Of a DNA stretch of 64,000 nucleotides, positions 44,463 through 52,234 are shown piece by piece. The notes below the pieces were generated by a model. That model was given only the letters and a program-made list of their open reading frames with translations, had not been told where the DNA came from and ran no database searches. The stretch comes from Acidobacteriota bacterium. GTDB taxonomy: Bacteria; Acidobacteriota; Terriglobia; Bryobacterales; Bryobacteraceae. The position numbers were made by a program, and so were the translations under genes. Each line of letters starts with the position of its first letter. Positions within the stretch are counted from its first letter, which is position 1. Location: NCBI GenBank assembly GCA_018268715.1, contig JAFDVZ010000020.1, forward strand, positions 62,001 to 126,000, given 5' to 3'.

Positions 44463-44495
44463 GACGCCCGCGAACCGGAACCGGCCGCGGGCGTC
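44463..44495 (-). terminator. terminator candidate after the FmdB/S41 unit
   Basis: GACGCCCGCG (44463-44472) pairs perfectly with CGCGGGCGTC (44486-44495) around a 13-base loop, itself containing CCGG..CCGG. It is 23 bases downstream of the minus-strand FmdB-family stop (44518). The minus-strand sequence after the stem, GCTTTTGTCC, has a short U run. Confidence 0.55.
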
Positions 44496-44517
44496 AGGAG
44501 GATCGTTCTTGCGATTC

Positions 44518-44829
44518 CTACTTGTCGGACGAACTCGGCTTGCTGGGGCTGCTCGAACTGGTCGAGGACGAGGAGTCGCTCGAAGAGGACGAGGCCGGTT
44601 TGCTTTCAGAATTAGACTTGCTGTGGCTTCCGCCGTTGGAGCCCGACTTGCCGCGAGCATAGTCGGTGACGTACCAACCGGTTCCCTTGAACTGCAGGGC
44701 CGGAGCGCTTAACAGGCGATGCACCGGACCTCCGCAACCTTCGTGAACGGTCAGCGGCTCGTCGGAGAAGCGTTGCATCTTCTCAAAGACGGCTCCGCAG
44801 GTTTCGCACTGATATTCGTACAGTGGCAT
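44518..44829 (-). CDS. FmdB-family zinc-ribbon protein with Ser/Lys tail
   Basis: 103 residues. The start MPLYEYQCETCGAVFEKMQRFSD is the classic FmdB zinc ribbon, with CETC and EGCGG as the four-cysteine zinc site (the second pair is Cys-Gly rather than CxxC; only one Cys is visible there). The rest (about 70-103) is a low-complexity Ser-rich tail, KPASSSSSDSSSSTSSSSPSKPSSSDK in part. Probably a small cytoplasmic regulatory protein; exact function unknown. It begins 8 bases after the S41-protein stop on the same strand and ends before a hairpin. Confidence 0.85.
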   Translation of the reverse strand: MPLYEYQCETCGAVFEKMQRFSDEPLTVHEGCGGPVHRLLSAPALQFKGTGWYVTDYARGKSGSNGGSHSKSNSESKPASSSSSDSSSSTSSSSPSKPSSSDK

Positions 44830-44837
44830 ATTTCCAT

Positions 44838-46121
44838 CTACTTAACTGGCTTCGGGATGTTGAGGGGCGTCATGGTTTCGCCTCCCACGGGAGCGTTGGA
44901 GGTTCCCGACGCGGCGACTTGCGACGCGCCCTTGGCCGCAACCTCGATCGCCTTCTTTAGCATAATATCTTCAGTCTTGGCGGGGCGGGCCGGTTCGGGT
45001 TCGGCCGAGTCGTCGTCGTTGTCGATCTGGGGCTGGGCCTCGATGACGGAGACGCTGGGAGTGACGCCGTTGTCCTGAATCGACTTGCCGGACGGCGAGT
45101 AGTATTTGGCCACCGAAAGGATGACGGCGCTGCCGTCCTCCATCGTAATGGCCTTGCGAACGCCGGCCTTGCCGAAGGTGCGCTCGCCCACCACCTCGGC
45201 GCGCTTGTTGTCGAGCAGCGCGGCGGCGGCGATCTCCGCTCCGCCCGCGTTGCCGCGGTTGGTCATCACCACCAGGGGCAGCTTCGAGACCTGGCCGGCC
45301 GGCGCCGCGTCGAAGTTCTGCCGCGGCGACTTCTGTCCCTGAGTGTAGGTGATCAGGCCCTTGTCGAGGAACAGACTCGCCAGCTTCATGCCTTCCTCGG
45401 GAGTGGCGGTGGCGTTGTTGCGGAGGTCCAGGATGATCTTCTTCGCCCCCTGCTTCTGCAGATCCTCGAGCCGGGACTTGACCTCGCCCATGCGGGCGCC
45501 CTCAAGCGACGGGACCGTCAACAGGCCGATCTGGTTCTCCATCAACTTCGAGCCGACCGGCGGCTCCTGGACGGCGGCTCGGGTGATGGTCACCTTGGTC
45601 CCTTCGGGATTCGAGAACTTCATCACGCCGATATCCACCGTGCTGCCGGCTTCGCCTTCAAGCAGCATTTCGGCGTACACCAACGGCATGTCGCGCGTGG
45701 AGACGTTGTTGATGCTTTCGATGATGTCGCCGGTGTTCAGGCCCGCCTTGTCGGCCGGCGAACCGGGGATGGCGTCGACCACTCCCACATAGCCGAGCCG
45801 CTTGGACAGCACCAGCCCCACGCCGGGACGCTTCGAGCCGAGGTTCTTCTGATACTGCTTGTACTGATCCGCGCTCAGGTAGCTGGCGTAGGGATCCACG
45901 GACTCGAGCATGCCGTTCAGCGCTCCGAGCGTAACGCTCTTCAGGTCGGGCTCCTCGACGTAATCACTCTTGATGCGCGAGAGCACTTCGGTGAAGACTC
46001 CGAGATGCTTGTACTGGTCGTCGCTCGAGGCCGAGCCCGAGGATTGGCGCGCTCCGGCGAGCAGCACAATCACCACGAAGGTCGACAGGGTGACCACAAT
46101 ATACTTCAACCGGCTGTTCAT
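44838..46121 (-). CDS. S41/PDZ family peptidase-like protein lacking the nucleophile serine
   Basis: 427 residues. A membrane anchor lies at about 5-27, a CtpA-like N-terminal region follows (LGVFTEVLSRIKSDYVEEPDLK, YASYLSADQYKQY), then a PDZ domain (about 95-180: LGYVGVVDAIPGSPADKAGLNTGDIIESI) and the S41 domain (about 200-360). The active-site loop normally reads GSASASEI (serine at the fourth position); here it is GNAGGAEI, so the catalytic Ser is Gly293 (codon 45243-45245). The general-base Lys318 (TFGK) remains. By family logic it cannot hydrolyse peptides by the usual mechanism; it may bind peptides or regulate another protease. Followed by the FmdB gene. Confidence 0.88.
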   Translation of the reverse strand: MNSRLKYIVVTLSTFVVIVLLAGARQSSGSASSDDQYKHLGVFTEVLSRIKSDYVEEPDLKSVTLGALNGMLESVDPYASYLSADQYKQYQKNLGSKRPGVGLVLSKRLGYVGVVDAIPGSPADKAGLNTGDIIESINNVSTRDMPLVYAEMLLEGEAGSTVDIGVMKFSNPEGTKVTITRAAVQEPPVGSKLMENQIGLLTVPSLEGARMGEVKSRLEDLQKQGAKKIILDLRNNATATPEEGMKLASLFLDKGLITYTQGQKSPRQNFDAAPAGQVSKLPLVVMTNRGNAGGAEIAAAALLDNKRAEVVGERTFGKAGVRKAITMEDGSAVILSVAKYYSPSGKSIQDNGVTPSVSVIEAQPQIDNDDDSAEPEPARPAKTEDIMLKKAIEVAAKGASQVAASGTSNAPVGGETMTPLNIPKPVK

Positions 46122-46206
46122 AAGAACTGGGAGAGCCCTCTCTTAACCTTAGTCTATCAGTTCGACACAAGGCGTCTGTCGAAGATTTAGACGCGCGAAC
46201 CGGCGA

Positions 46207-46860
46207 TTGGGATGCTTCACGATTGCAACTATTCCGGCCGTACGCGGCGGCCGACAGTGCTACCCTGTTGAGGTGGCTCCCGTCGCCAGTCCCAGCGTGT
46301 TGGACGTTTTGCGCGCCATTGCGCGGGATCCGTTCCATTATCTGGTGCTGCGCTGGAACTGGAAATCGGCCGTCACCAGCACCCTGATCCGCGGCTCGAT
46401 CTTCTTCGCCGCGAACCTGTCGGTGGGATTCCGGGCGGCGCTGGCGGCGATGCTCGCCGACTGGAGCTTCCGGGCCATCCTCACCGGCATGACGGGCGCG
46501 GTGACGCAGAGTTTCCGCAAGGCGGAGCCGGCCTGGGCGGCGACGCTCGCCGCGGCGGTGATGCTGCCCGGCTTCAGCCACGCGATCGAGTTTCTGGTGC
46601 ACTGGGCGCGGCATACTCCTAAACTCGCCGCCAGCATCGTCGCTTCGGTGGGCTTCACGGTGCTTTCGACGCTATTCAACATGTACGCCATGCGTCAGGG
46701 CGTGCTGGTGGTGGACCGCGACGCGAAATCGCTCGCCCACGACATGGCGGCGATGCCGCGCATCATCGCGGGATTCGTCGCCTGCGGCCCGCTGCTGCTG
46801 TGGCGCGCCGTGCAACGGCGCAACATGCCGCTGACTCTATTTGGTCCCCCCTGCGCGTGA
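46207..46860 (+). CDS. predicted membrane protein of unknown function
   Basis: 217 residues from ATG 46207. Later in-frame starts (GTG near 46273 or beyond) are possible because the first 25 residues lack coding character. The protein has several hydrophobic helices: LIRGSIFFAANLSVGFRAALAAML, LAAAVMLPGFSHAIEFL, LAASIVASVGFTVLSTLFNMYA and MPRIIAGFVACGPLLLW. Near its N-terminus is DPFHYLVLRWNWKSAV, which looks like a membrane-interface segment. No known domain. It is divergent from the S41-like gene across 85 bases. Function unknown. Confidence 0.68.
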   Translation: MGCFTIATIPAVRGGRQCYPVEVAPVASPSVLDVLRAIARDPFHYLVLRWNWKSAVTSTLIRGSIFFAANLSVGFRAALAAMLADWSFRAILTGMTGAVTQSFRKAEPAWAATLAAAVMLPGFSHAIEFLVHWARHTPKLAASIVASVGFTVLSTLFNMYAMRQGVLVVDRDAKSLAHDMAAMPRIIAGFVACGPLLLWRAVQRRNMPLTLFGPPCA

Positions 46861-46939
46861 TTTCCCGGCGCCCGCGTTGTAACTGAGCCGTGACACCGGC
46901 CGAAATCAGGCCTATACTGAAACTGGACGGAAACACCGT

Positions 46940-46946
46940 AAGGAGG
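46940..46946 (+). promoter_or_regulatory. strong ribosome-binding site for the DUF2934 gene
   Basis: AAGGAGG lies 8 bases before ATG 46955 and is a near-perfect match to the anti-Shine-Dalgarno sequence. It fixes the start of a gene only 63 codons long. Confidence 0.8.
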
Positions 46947-46954
46947 TTACTCCC

Positions 46955-47146
46955 ATGCCGGAAGGCTCCGGAACGGCCGTTGCTAGAGCACTTGAAACCG
47001 TAATCGAGGAGACGGCGACTCAGCCGACTCAAGAAGAAATAGCCGTCCTCGCCCATGCCCTATGGACCGCGAGGGGCTGCCCCGAAGGAACCCCCGAAGT
47101 GGATTGGTTCCAGGCCGAAGATCAGCTTCGCACCCAGACTCGTTAG
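46955..47146 (+). CDS. DUF2934-domain small protein
   Basis: 63 residues, mostly a single DUF2934 domain: QEEIAVLAHALWTARGCPEGTPEVDWFQAEDQL, which has the family pattern of a helix, the G-x-PEG turn and a closing W-x-x-A-E. These small proteins are common in soil bacteria and their function is not known. A strong AAGGAGG ribosome-binding site gives confidence that the gene is real. It is convergent with the LarA-like gene; the stops are 3 bases apart. Confidence 0.85.
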   Translation: MPEGSGTAVARALETVIEETATQPTQEEIAVLAHALWTARGCPEGTPEVDWFQAEDQLRTQTR

Positions 47147-47149
47147 AGC

Positions 47150-48436
47150 TCATACAAGCGGATAGGTCACGCCGCCCGCCGGGACGACGATGACTTCCGC
47201 CCGACGCGGAAATTTCTTTCTCGCGATCGGCCATAACTCGTCGAAACTCGCCACGATGTGGGCGAATGCTATCGATTCCGTCGCCCGTTTGGGGACGGAG
47301 GGCGCGTACAGCGCCACGTCATAGCGGCGAACCATCCGCAGTCCGAAATAGGTGAAGAATTTGAACTCCTCGCCCTCCGGCGAACGCGTGTAACGTACGG
47401 CTGGCGCAAGCAGGGGGGCGAGGCGCTTCAGTGTGGCGCGGCCGAAGGGCGGTTTTCGCCCGCTCATGTGGCCGGCGCCTTCTTCAGCTCGAACCAGGTT
47501 GATCAGCATCCCGCCGGGACGAACGGCGCGGATGTTGTTGGCGACGGCCTTCAGTCCCTGGCGCAGATCGATGTCCATGGGATAGCTGGTGGTCAGCACC
47601 ACGTCGGCAAGGCGGGGGATGCGGACTCCGCACAGCGCCGCGCAGGTCTTGACGCCTTCGCGGTGCGCACGCACGGGGTGTCCCGCCACCACACGCACCA
47701 CCCGCAGCCAGCGATCCAGCACGACGTTTACGATGAAGACCGGAGCGCGGAGCATGGCGCCCGCCTCCTCCAGATCCAGGCGCATGGGGTTTTCCTCGCA
47801 CGGCCGGCCGGTCATATTGAAGGTCGCGGGCGTCAGGTTGAGCGTGTGCGTGGCGCCGATGGTCCGCGCGTCCGCAACGCCGGGGATCAGGTTCTTGTAG
47901 CCGCCGCCGAAGCTGGCGCTGACGTGCGGCTCGATCACGCCGACCAGGATCACCAGATCGGCCGCGCAGACGGTCGAGTTCAGCGCCACCGGCGTGCCTC
48001 GGCGCGTGGTCCCCAGCACGGTGTGACGGGCGGCATCGGCGTAATTGTGGTTCTCCCAGGCGAGCGTGTCCGCCCATTCGCGGCCGATCTTCCGGGCCAG
48101 GTCGTCCTGACTCATGGCGCGATGCGTGCCAAGGGCCGTCACCACCGTAATGGCCGATCGCGGGAGCCCGGCCGCCTCGAGTTCGGCCACGATGTGCGTC
48201 ATCAGCAGGCGCGCGGGCGTGGGGCGGGATAAATCGTCTACGACAATCGCCACCTTGCCGGCGCGGCGCGCCAGTTCGACCAGCTCCGGCGAGCCGATAG
48301 GCGAACACAGAGCCTGTCGCACGGCCTCGTCCGGATCGGCGGCCGGCGGCAGCGGATTCGGCTCGAAAACGCCAGCCACGCTCCACTCCGGCGGCAGGTC
48401 GACGTCGATTGTGTCCGCGCCCCAGGGCAATTTCAC
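47150..48436 (-). CDS. LarA-like nickel-pincer-cofactor racemase/epimerase family (DUF2088)
   Basis: 428 residues (LarA of L. plantarum is about 424), from GTG 48436 overlapping the upstream stop by GTGA. Active-site residues line up at a constant offset of 3 with LarA numbering: His105 (TALGTHRAMS; LarA His108), His171 (IEPHVSASFGGGYK; His174), Lys181 (LarA Lys184, which tethers the nickel-pincer nucleotide) and His197 (GATHTL; His200). All are present, so the protein probably uses the NPN cofactor. Substrates in the family range from lactate to other 2-hydroxyacids. LarB/C/E cofactor genes are not in the window. Third gene of the FAD-ThDP-LarA operon. Confidence 0.88.
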   Translation of the reverse strand: MKLPWGADTIDVDLPPEWSVAGVFEPNPLPPAADPDEAVRQALCSPIGSPELVELARRAGKVAIVVDDLSRPTPARLLMTHIVAELEAAGLPRSAITVVTALGTHRAMSQDDLARKIGREWADTLAWENHNYADAARHTVLGTTRRGTPVALNSTVCAADLVILVGVIEPHVSASFGGGYKNLIPGVADARTIGATHTLNLTPATFNMTGRPCEENPMRLDLEEAGAMLRAPVFIVNVVLDRWLRVVRVVAGHPVRAHREGVKTCAALCGVRIPRLADVVLTTSYPMDIDLRQGLKAVANNIRAVRPGGMLINLVRAEEGAGHMSGRKPPFGRATLKRLAPLLAPAVRYTRSPEGEEFKFFTYFGLRMVRRYDVALYAPSVPKRATESIAFAHIVASFDELWPIARKKFPRRAEVIVVPAGGVTYPLV

Positions 48437-50169
48437 CCGGTCACCCTCCGCAGCAGCGCCCGGGCCACGAATCGCGCGCGGTCCGCCAGCGGGAAGCGGC
48501 GCAGCACGGTTTTCACGACACCCTGGGTAAATCGGGTTCGTTTTGTATAATCGACGTCCACTTCGACGATCACCGGTTGTCCGGTCGCGGCGGTCCGGAA
48601 CGATTCGGCGATGGCCGGGGCGATATCCGCGTTCTTCCCGATGGCGATGAAACGGGCGCCGGTCGCACCCGCGACTCCTTTTAATTGGAAATCGCCCAGC
48701 ACGGTGCAGGGCTTGCGATTGTAGGGAATTTGCTGGCCTTGCGAGATCTGGCTGAGTTCGCCATCGGCGAATACAAAATAGACGATACCCAACCGAAGCG
48801 TCGCCGCCGTCACGATCTCCAGACCGGTCATCAGAAAGGCTCCGTCGCCCACGATGCTCGCCACGCGGCGTTTCGGGTTGGCGAGTTTCGCTCCGATGGC
48901 CGCCGGAATGGCGTAGCCCATGCAGTTGAAATCGGTGGGCGAGATGAAGGTGCGCGGCTCCCGAACTTCGAATAGTTCGGCGGCGAGGAAAGTGTGGTTG
49001 CCGTCGTCCACGGTGACGATGTCCCGGTCGTCCAGCGCGTTTCGCAACTGTTCGAAAAACAGCGCGGGATTCACCGCCTCCGTTTGGAATGCGCGCCACT
49101 CCTCGCGGTAGGCCTGTTTGGCCACGGCGATCCGCATCTCCATCTCGCCGCGTCGCGCCGCGCAATCCAGCTTGCGCCCCTCCAGGCGCTCGCGCAGGGC
49201 CGGCGCCACGGCGCGTGCGTCGCCTACGATGGCCACCTTGGCGGGATAGTTGCGCCCGATGGCCTGGCGTGAGATGTCGATATGGATCAGGTCCACGGGA
49301 ACGCTGCACCCATAACTACCGGTGGGAATTTCGCCGAACGCCGTGCCGATGGCGAGCAGGCAATCGCAGTCCTCAAAGGCCTGCTCGGCGGCGGGCGCGG
49401 CGGCCCGGCTGAAGCCCATGCCGGCGTGAAGCGGATGACTCGCCGGAAAGGCCGACAACCCCTGCAGCGTCGTCGACACCGGCGCGCCCAGCATCTCCGC
49501 GATGGCCGCCACGGAGTCGGCGACATCCACCGCGCCCCAGCCGACGAACACGCCCGGGTGCGACGCGGCGGCCAGCAGCCCGACCGCCGCCTCCAGATCC
49601 CTGGCCGATGGCATGGGTTCCGGAGGGCTCGGCTCAAACCGCGGCAGCGCTTCCACCGGCCCCTGCAACAGTTGCAGGTTCACGGGGATCTCCACCAGCA
49701 CCGGACCCGGCGTACCGGACACCGCCGTCCGGTAGGCTTCAAACAGCGTCGAGACGATGTCGCGATGCTCCAGCACGCGCCAGGCGCCCTTGGTGACGCC
49801 TTCGGCCAACTTGCACTGGTCCAACTCGTGCAGTTGGAAGCCGAACGGGACGTCGGTGCGCGTTCCGCCCGTAATCACCAACAGAGGAATGCCGTCCAGG
49901 TAGCATTCGCCGATGCCGCTCATGGCGCGCGTCAGTCCGGCGGCCGGCACGATCACCAGGCACCCGATGCGTCCGCCGCCAGTCCGGCTGACGGCGTCGG
50001 CGGCGAAGGCGCCCGAGCCCTCGTGAGTCACGAGGATGGGCTGGATCCGCGCCGACTGGTTCAGCTCGTCGTACAACTCGGTGTTGTGGACGCCCGGGAT
50101 GCCGAATGTAAAAGAGATAGGCAGTTGTTCCAGGGCGTAGCGAGCCAGCCAGGCGCCGGTTTTCTTCAT
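48433..50169 (-). CDS. thiamine-diphosphate-dependent enzyme (acetolactate synthase-like)
   Basis: 578 residues from ATG 50169. It has the three-part ThDP fold: the Pyr domain with the catalytic Glu in VTHEGSGAFAADAVSRTGG (about 47-65), the central domain (about 190-320), and the PP domain with SIVGDGAFLMTGLEIVTAATLRL (about 430-455). The metal-ligand end of the ThDP motif, usually NN or DN, reads FADGELS here, so the asparagine is replaced by Asp. Related enzymes decarboxylate or ligate 2-ketoacids. Substrate unknown. It overlaps both neighbours by 4 bases (ATGA with the FAD gene, GTGA with the LarA-like gene), indicating tight co-expression. Confidence 0.88.
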   Translation of the reverse strand: MKKTGAWLARYALEQLPISFTFGIPGVHNTELYDELNQSARIQPILVTHEGSGAFAADAVSRTGGGRIGCLVIVPAAGLTRAMSGIGECYLDGIPLLVITGGTRTDVPFGFQLHELDQCKLAEGVTKGAWRVLEHRDIVSTLFEAYRTAVSGTPGPVLVEIPVNLQLLQGPVEALPRFEPSPPEPMPSARDLEAAVGLLAAASHPGVFVGWGAVDVADSVAAIAEMLGAPVSTTLQGLSAFPASHPLHAGMGFSRAAAPAAEQAFEDCDCLLAIGTAFGEIPTGSYGCSVPVDLIHIDISRQAIGRNYPAKVAIVGDARAVAPALRERLEGRKLDCAARRGEMEMRIAVAKQAYREEWRAFQTEAVNPALFFEQLRNALDDRDIVTVDDGNHTFLAAELFEVREPRTFISPTDFNCMGYAIPAAIGAKLANPKRRVASIVGDGAFLMTGLEIVTAATLRLGIVYFVFADGELSQISQGQQIPYNRKPCTVLGDFQLKGVAGATGARFIAIGKNADIAPAIAESFRTAATGQPVIVEVDVDYTKRTRFTQGVVKTVLRRFPLADRARFVARALLRRVTG

Positions 50170-51776
50170 GTGGGGATACTCCTTCCAGCGACGCGCCCGG
50201 TGAGTACGCAACCGCCTAGAAACGTGCCTTCCAGCGAGCCTTTCCCGTGGGCTCCTCCTCCGCCGAATCCGGCCGCTTCTCCCACCGCGTACAGGCCGCC
50301 GATGGGCTGGCCGTCGCAGGCGCGGAGAACGCGGCAGGCGAGATCGGTTTGAATGCCGCCCAGGCTCTTGCGGGCGAGGATGAACTCGCGGATGGCGATC
50401 AGCGGCCGGGCTCGCGGGTCGAGAATCGGCTGAAATTTCGATGTTCGGACGCGGTCGCCGCGATAGGCGCGGGAGGTCGCGATGCGGCGCAACTGATCGT
50501 CGTTGAAGTAGGCCGGGCCGCGCTCCAGCATGGCGTCCCATTCGCGGATCGTCCGCTCCATAGCCTCGCGGTCGAGCTTCAGGCCGAACAGATTCCTGCG
50601 ATCCATGCCGTCCATCAGCTCAGCCAGCGTGCCGGCGGCGACGATGTCGTCCGGACAATCGCGGATCAGGCGGGTGACCAGGCCGGGATTCCCAAACAAC
50701 ACCGTGCGCGCCAGGCCGAGCCGCTGCTTGTAGCGAAACGCCGTCATGTAGTCGCATCCGGACACGGCGAGTTCCCGCGCCGCGATCTTGAAGTTCAGCA
50801 CTTGCCAGGAATACTGCCCGGGCTGCTTCAGGACGCTCGACACCAGGTGGCGCGTGTCGCTATAGGCGATCATCGGGCCGGGATTCAGGATGCGCTCGCC
50901 ACGCGCGTTCAGCCACAAGGCGGAGCGCGGCGGAACCAGGCTCAGCCCATCGGCCTCGCGACGCCGGGCGGGATGATGGACGCCCGCGGCGTAATGCCAC
51001 TGCAGGTCGAGATGGGTCACCGCCGCGCCGGCCGCGCGGGCTTGCCGGTGCAGCAGCCCGTCGCCGAACTTGTGCGCGCCGTTCAGGATTACGGGCGGGG
51101 GATTGCCCCAGTCCTTTCGCCAGTTGGCGCGCAGCGTGGAAAGATCGCCTCCGCAGACGCCTCCGCTGGCCACCACGACATGGTCCGCCTGAACCCGAAC
51201 GCCAGGACCGCGGACGCCGGAGGCGCGGCCGTTCGTCATTTCAATATCGGAGACCTCGGTCTCAAACAGCAGCGTCAGGCGGTCGCGATGGGAATGGTTT
51301 TCGATGGCCGCCGTCACGCGCGCGACGATGTCGTGGCCCAGACCCCAGGCGATGTGCCAGCGCGGCACGGAGTTGCCCGGCGTGTGGAGACCCCGCTCGG
51401 CCCAGTTGACCAACGGCAGAAACTCGACGCCCTTGGCGCGCAGGAATTCGTGGATATATTCGCCCGAATTCTCACAATAGAAACGGCCCCAGACGCGCGG
51501 CCAGTGGTCGGCGTCGTCATAGTCGGCCACGCTTTGCCAGTCGCGCCAGGCGAGTTCGGGCGTATCGCGAATCCGCAGGCGCCGCTGGTGCGGAGTGTCG
51601 ATCAGGTGGACTCCGCCGAACGACTCCCGGGCGAGCCCGCCCAGATTGCCGCGCGCATCCCGGTCGATCAGCAGCACCCGGCGCCCTCGATCGAGCAGTT
51701 CGCAGGCGGTCACAAGTCCGGCCAGACCGGCGCCGGCGATCACGACGTCGGTCTGATAGGTGGCCGCTTCGCCCAT
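50166..51776 (-). CDS. FAD-dependent dehydrogenase (3-ketosteroid-dehydrogenase/fumarate-reductase superfamily)
   Basis: 536 residues. The FAD-binding GAGLAGLVTACELLDRG motif is near residue 15. The middle contains HIAWGLGHDIVARV and VVVASGGVCGGDLS. The C-terminus has the second FAD block ACDGQPIGGLYAVGEAAGFGGGGAHGKGSLEGTFLGGC. This resembles the soluble FAD-binding dehydrogenases with fumarate-reductase or 3-ketosteroid-dehydrogenase folds. The substrate cannot be deduced. First gene of a three-gene operon, overlapping the ThDP gene by 4 bases. No signal peptide. Confidence 0.88.
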   Translation of the reverse strand: MGEAATYQTDVVIAGAGLAGLVTACELLDRGRRVLLIDRDARGNLGGLARESFGGVHLIDTPHQRRLRIRDTPELAWRDWQSVADYDDADHWPRVWGRFYCENSGEYIHEFLRAKGVEFLPLVNWAERGLHTPGNSVPRWHIAWGLGHDIVARVTAAIENHSHRDRLTLLFETEVSDIEMTNGRASGVRGPGVRVQADHVVVASGGVCGGDLSTLRANWRKDWGNPPPVILNGAHKFGDGLLHRQARAAGAAVTHLDLQWHYAAGVHHPARRREADGLSLVPPRSALWLNARGERILNPGPMIAYSDTRHLVSSVLKQPGQYSWQVLNFKIAARELAVSGCDYMTAFRYKQRLGLARTVLFGNPGLVTRLIRDCPDDIVAAGTLAELMDGMDRRNLFGLKLDREAMERTIREWDAMLERGPAYFNDDQLRRIATSRAYRGDRVRTSKFQPILDPRARPLIAIREFILARKSLGGIQTDLACRVLRACDGQPIGGLYAVGEAAGFGGGGAHGKGSLEGTFLGGCVLTGRVAGRSIPT

Positions 51777-51973
51777 GGCTGTCTTCGAGGACAGCAGAGA
51801 TTATACCCCCCAGGACACCGGTTGGTGACTTTCGGCCAGCAGGTGGTTCCGAATCGGCCTCCCACTTCGGTACTGGACTGTTCCGTTACGAACCGGCGAT
51901 TCCTAAATGGCTGAAATCGCAGTATCGTGCCCACTGGTATTGAATTTGCACGAGTCCAGGGCGGAGGGCGACG

Positions 51974-52204
51974 ATGTACACGGGATGGCTGGCGATGGAG
52001 CACTACCGGCTCCATCTGATGGAACAGTGGCGGGACGGCCCTGTGAAGGAAGCGGGGCTTGCCGCGGCGCGTTCGGCCCTGGCTGGGCTGGAGCGGTCGG
52101 TTCCGGCGGGAACCCGATTTGTCTGCAACGTCTGCGCCACGCGGCGCGGGTCGAACGTCATTGAGTATTCTCCGCCGCCGAACGTGTCGCGCATGGCGGC
52201 CTAG
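51974..52204 (+). CDS. small conserved-looking protein with CxxC
   Basis: 76 residues from ATG 51974, with GGAGG 6 bases upstream. It begins MYTGWLAMEHYRLHLMEQW, continues as a helical segment AGLAAARSALAGLE, and has a single CNVC pair (RFVCNVCATRRGSN). One CxxC is not enough for a standard zinc ribbon unless it dimerises. No known family. It precedes the aminotransferase gene by 30 bases on the same strand and might be expressed with it. Confidence 0.55.
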   Translation: MYTGWLAMEHYRLHLMEQWRDGPVKEAGLAAARSALAGLERSVPAGTRFVCNVCATRRGSNVIEYSPPPNVSRMAA

Positions 52205-52234
52205 CCGCTGGCCGGCCGCTGCTACCATGCAGGC

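Noticed and set aside
48437-49309. N-terminal extension of the LarA-like gene
   Set aside because: It is a shadow of the ThDP gene in another frame; the GTG at 48436 overlapping the ThDP stop gives the right length for the family.
50247-51914. 555-codon open frame on the plus strand
   Set aside because: Antisense to the FAD dehydrogenase, which has intact FAD motifs.
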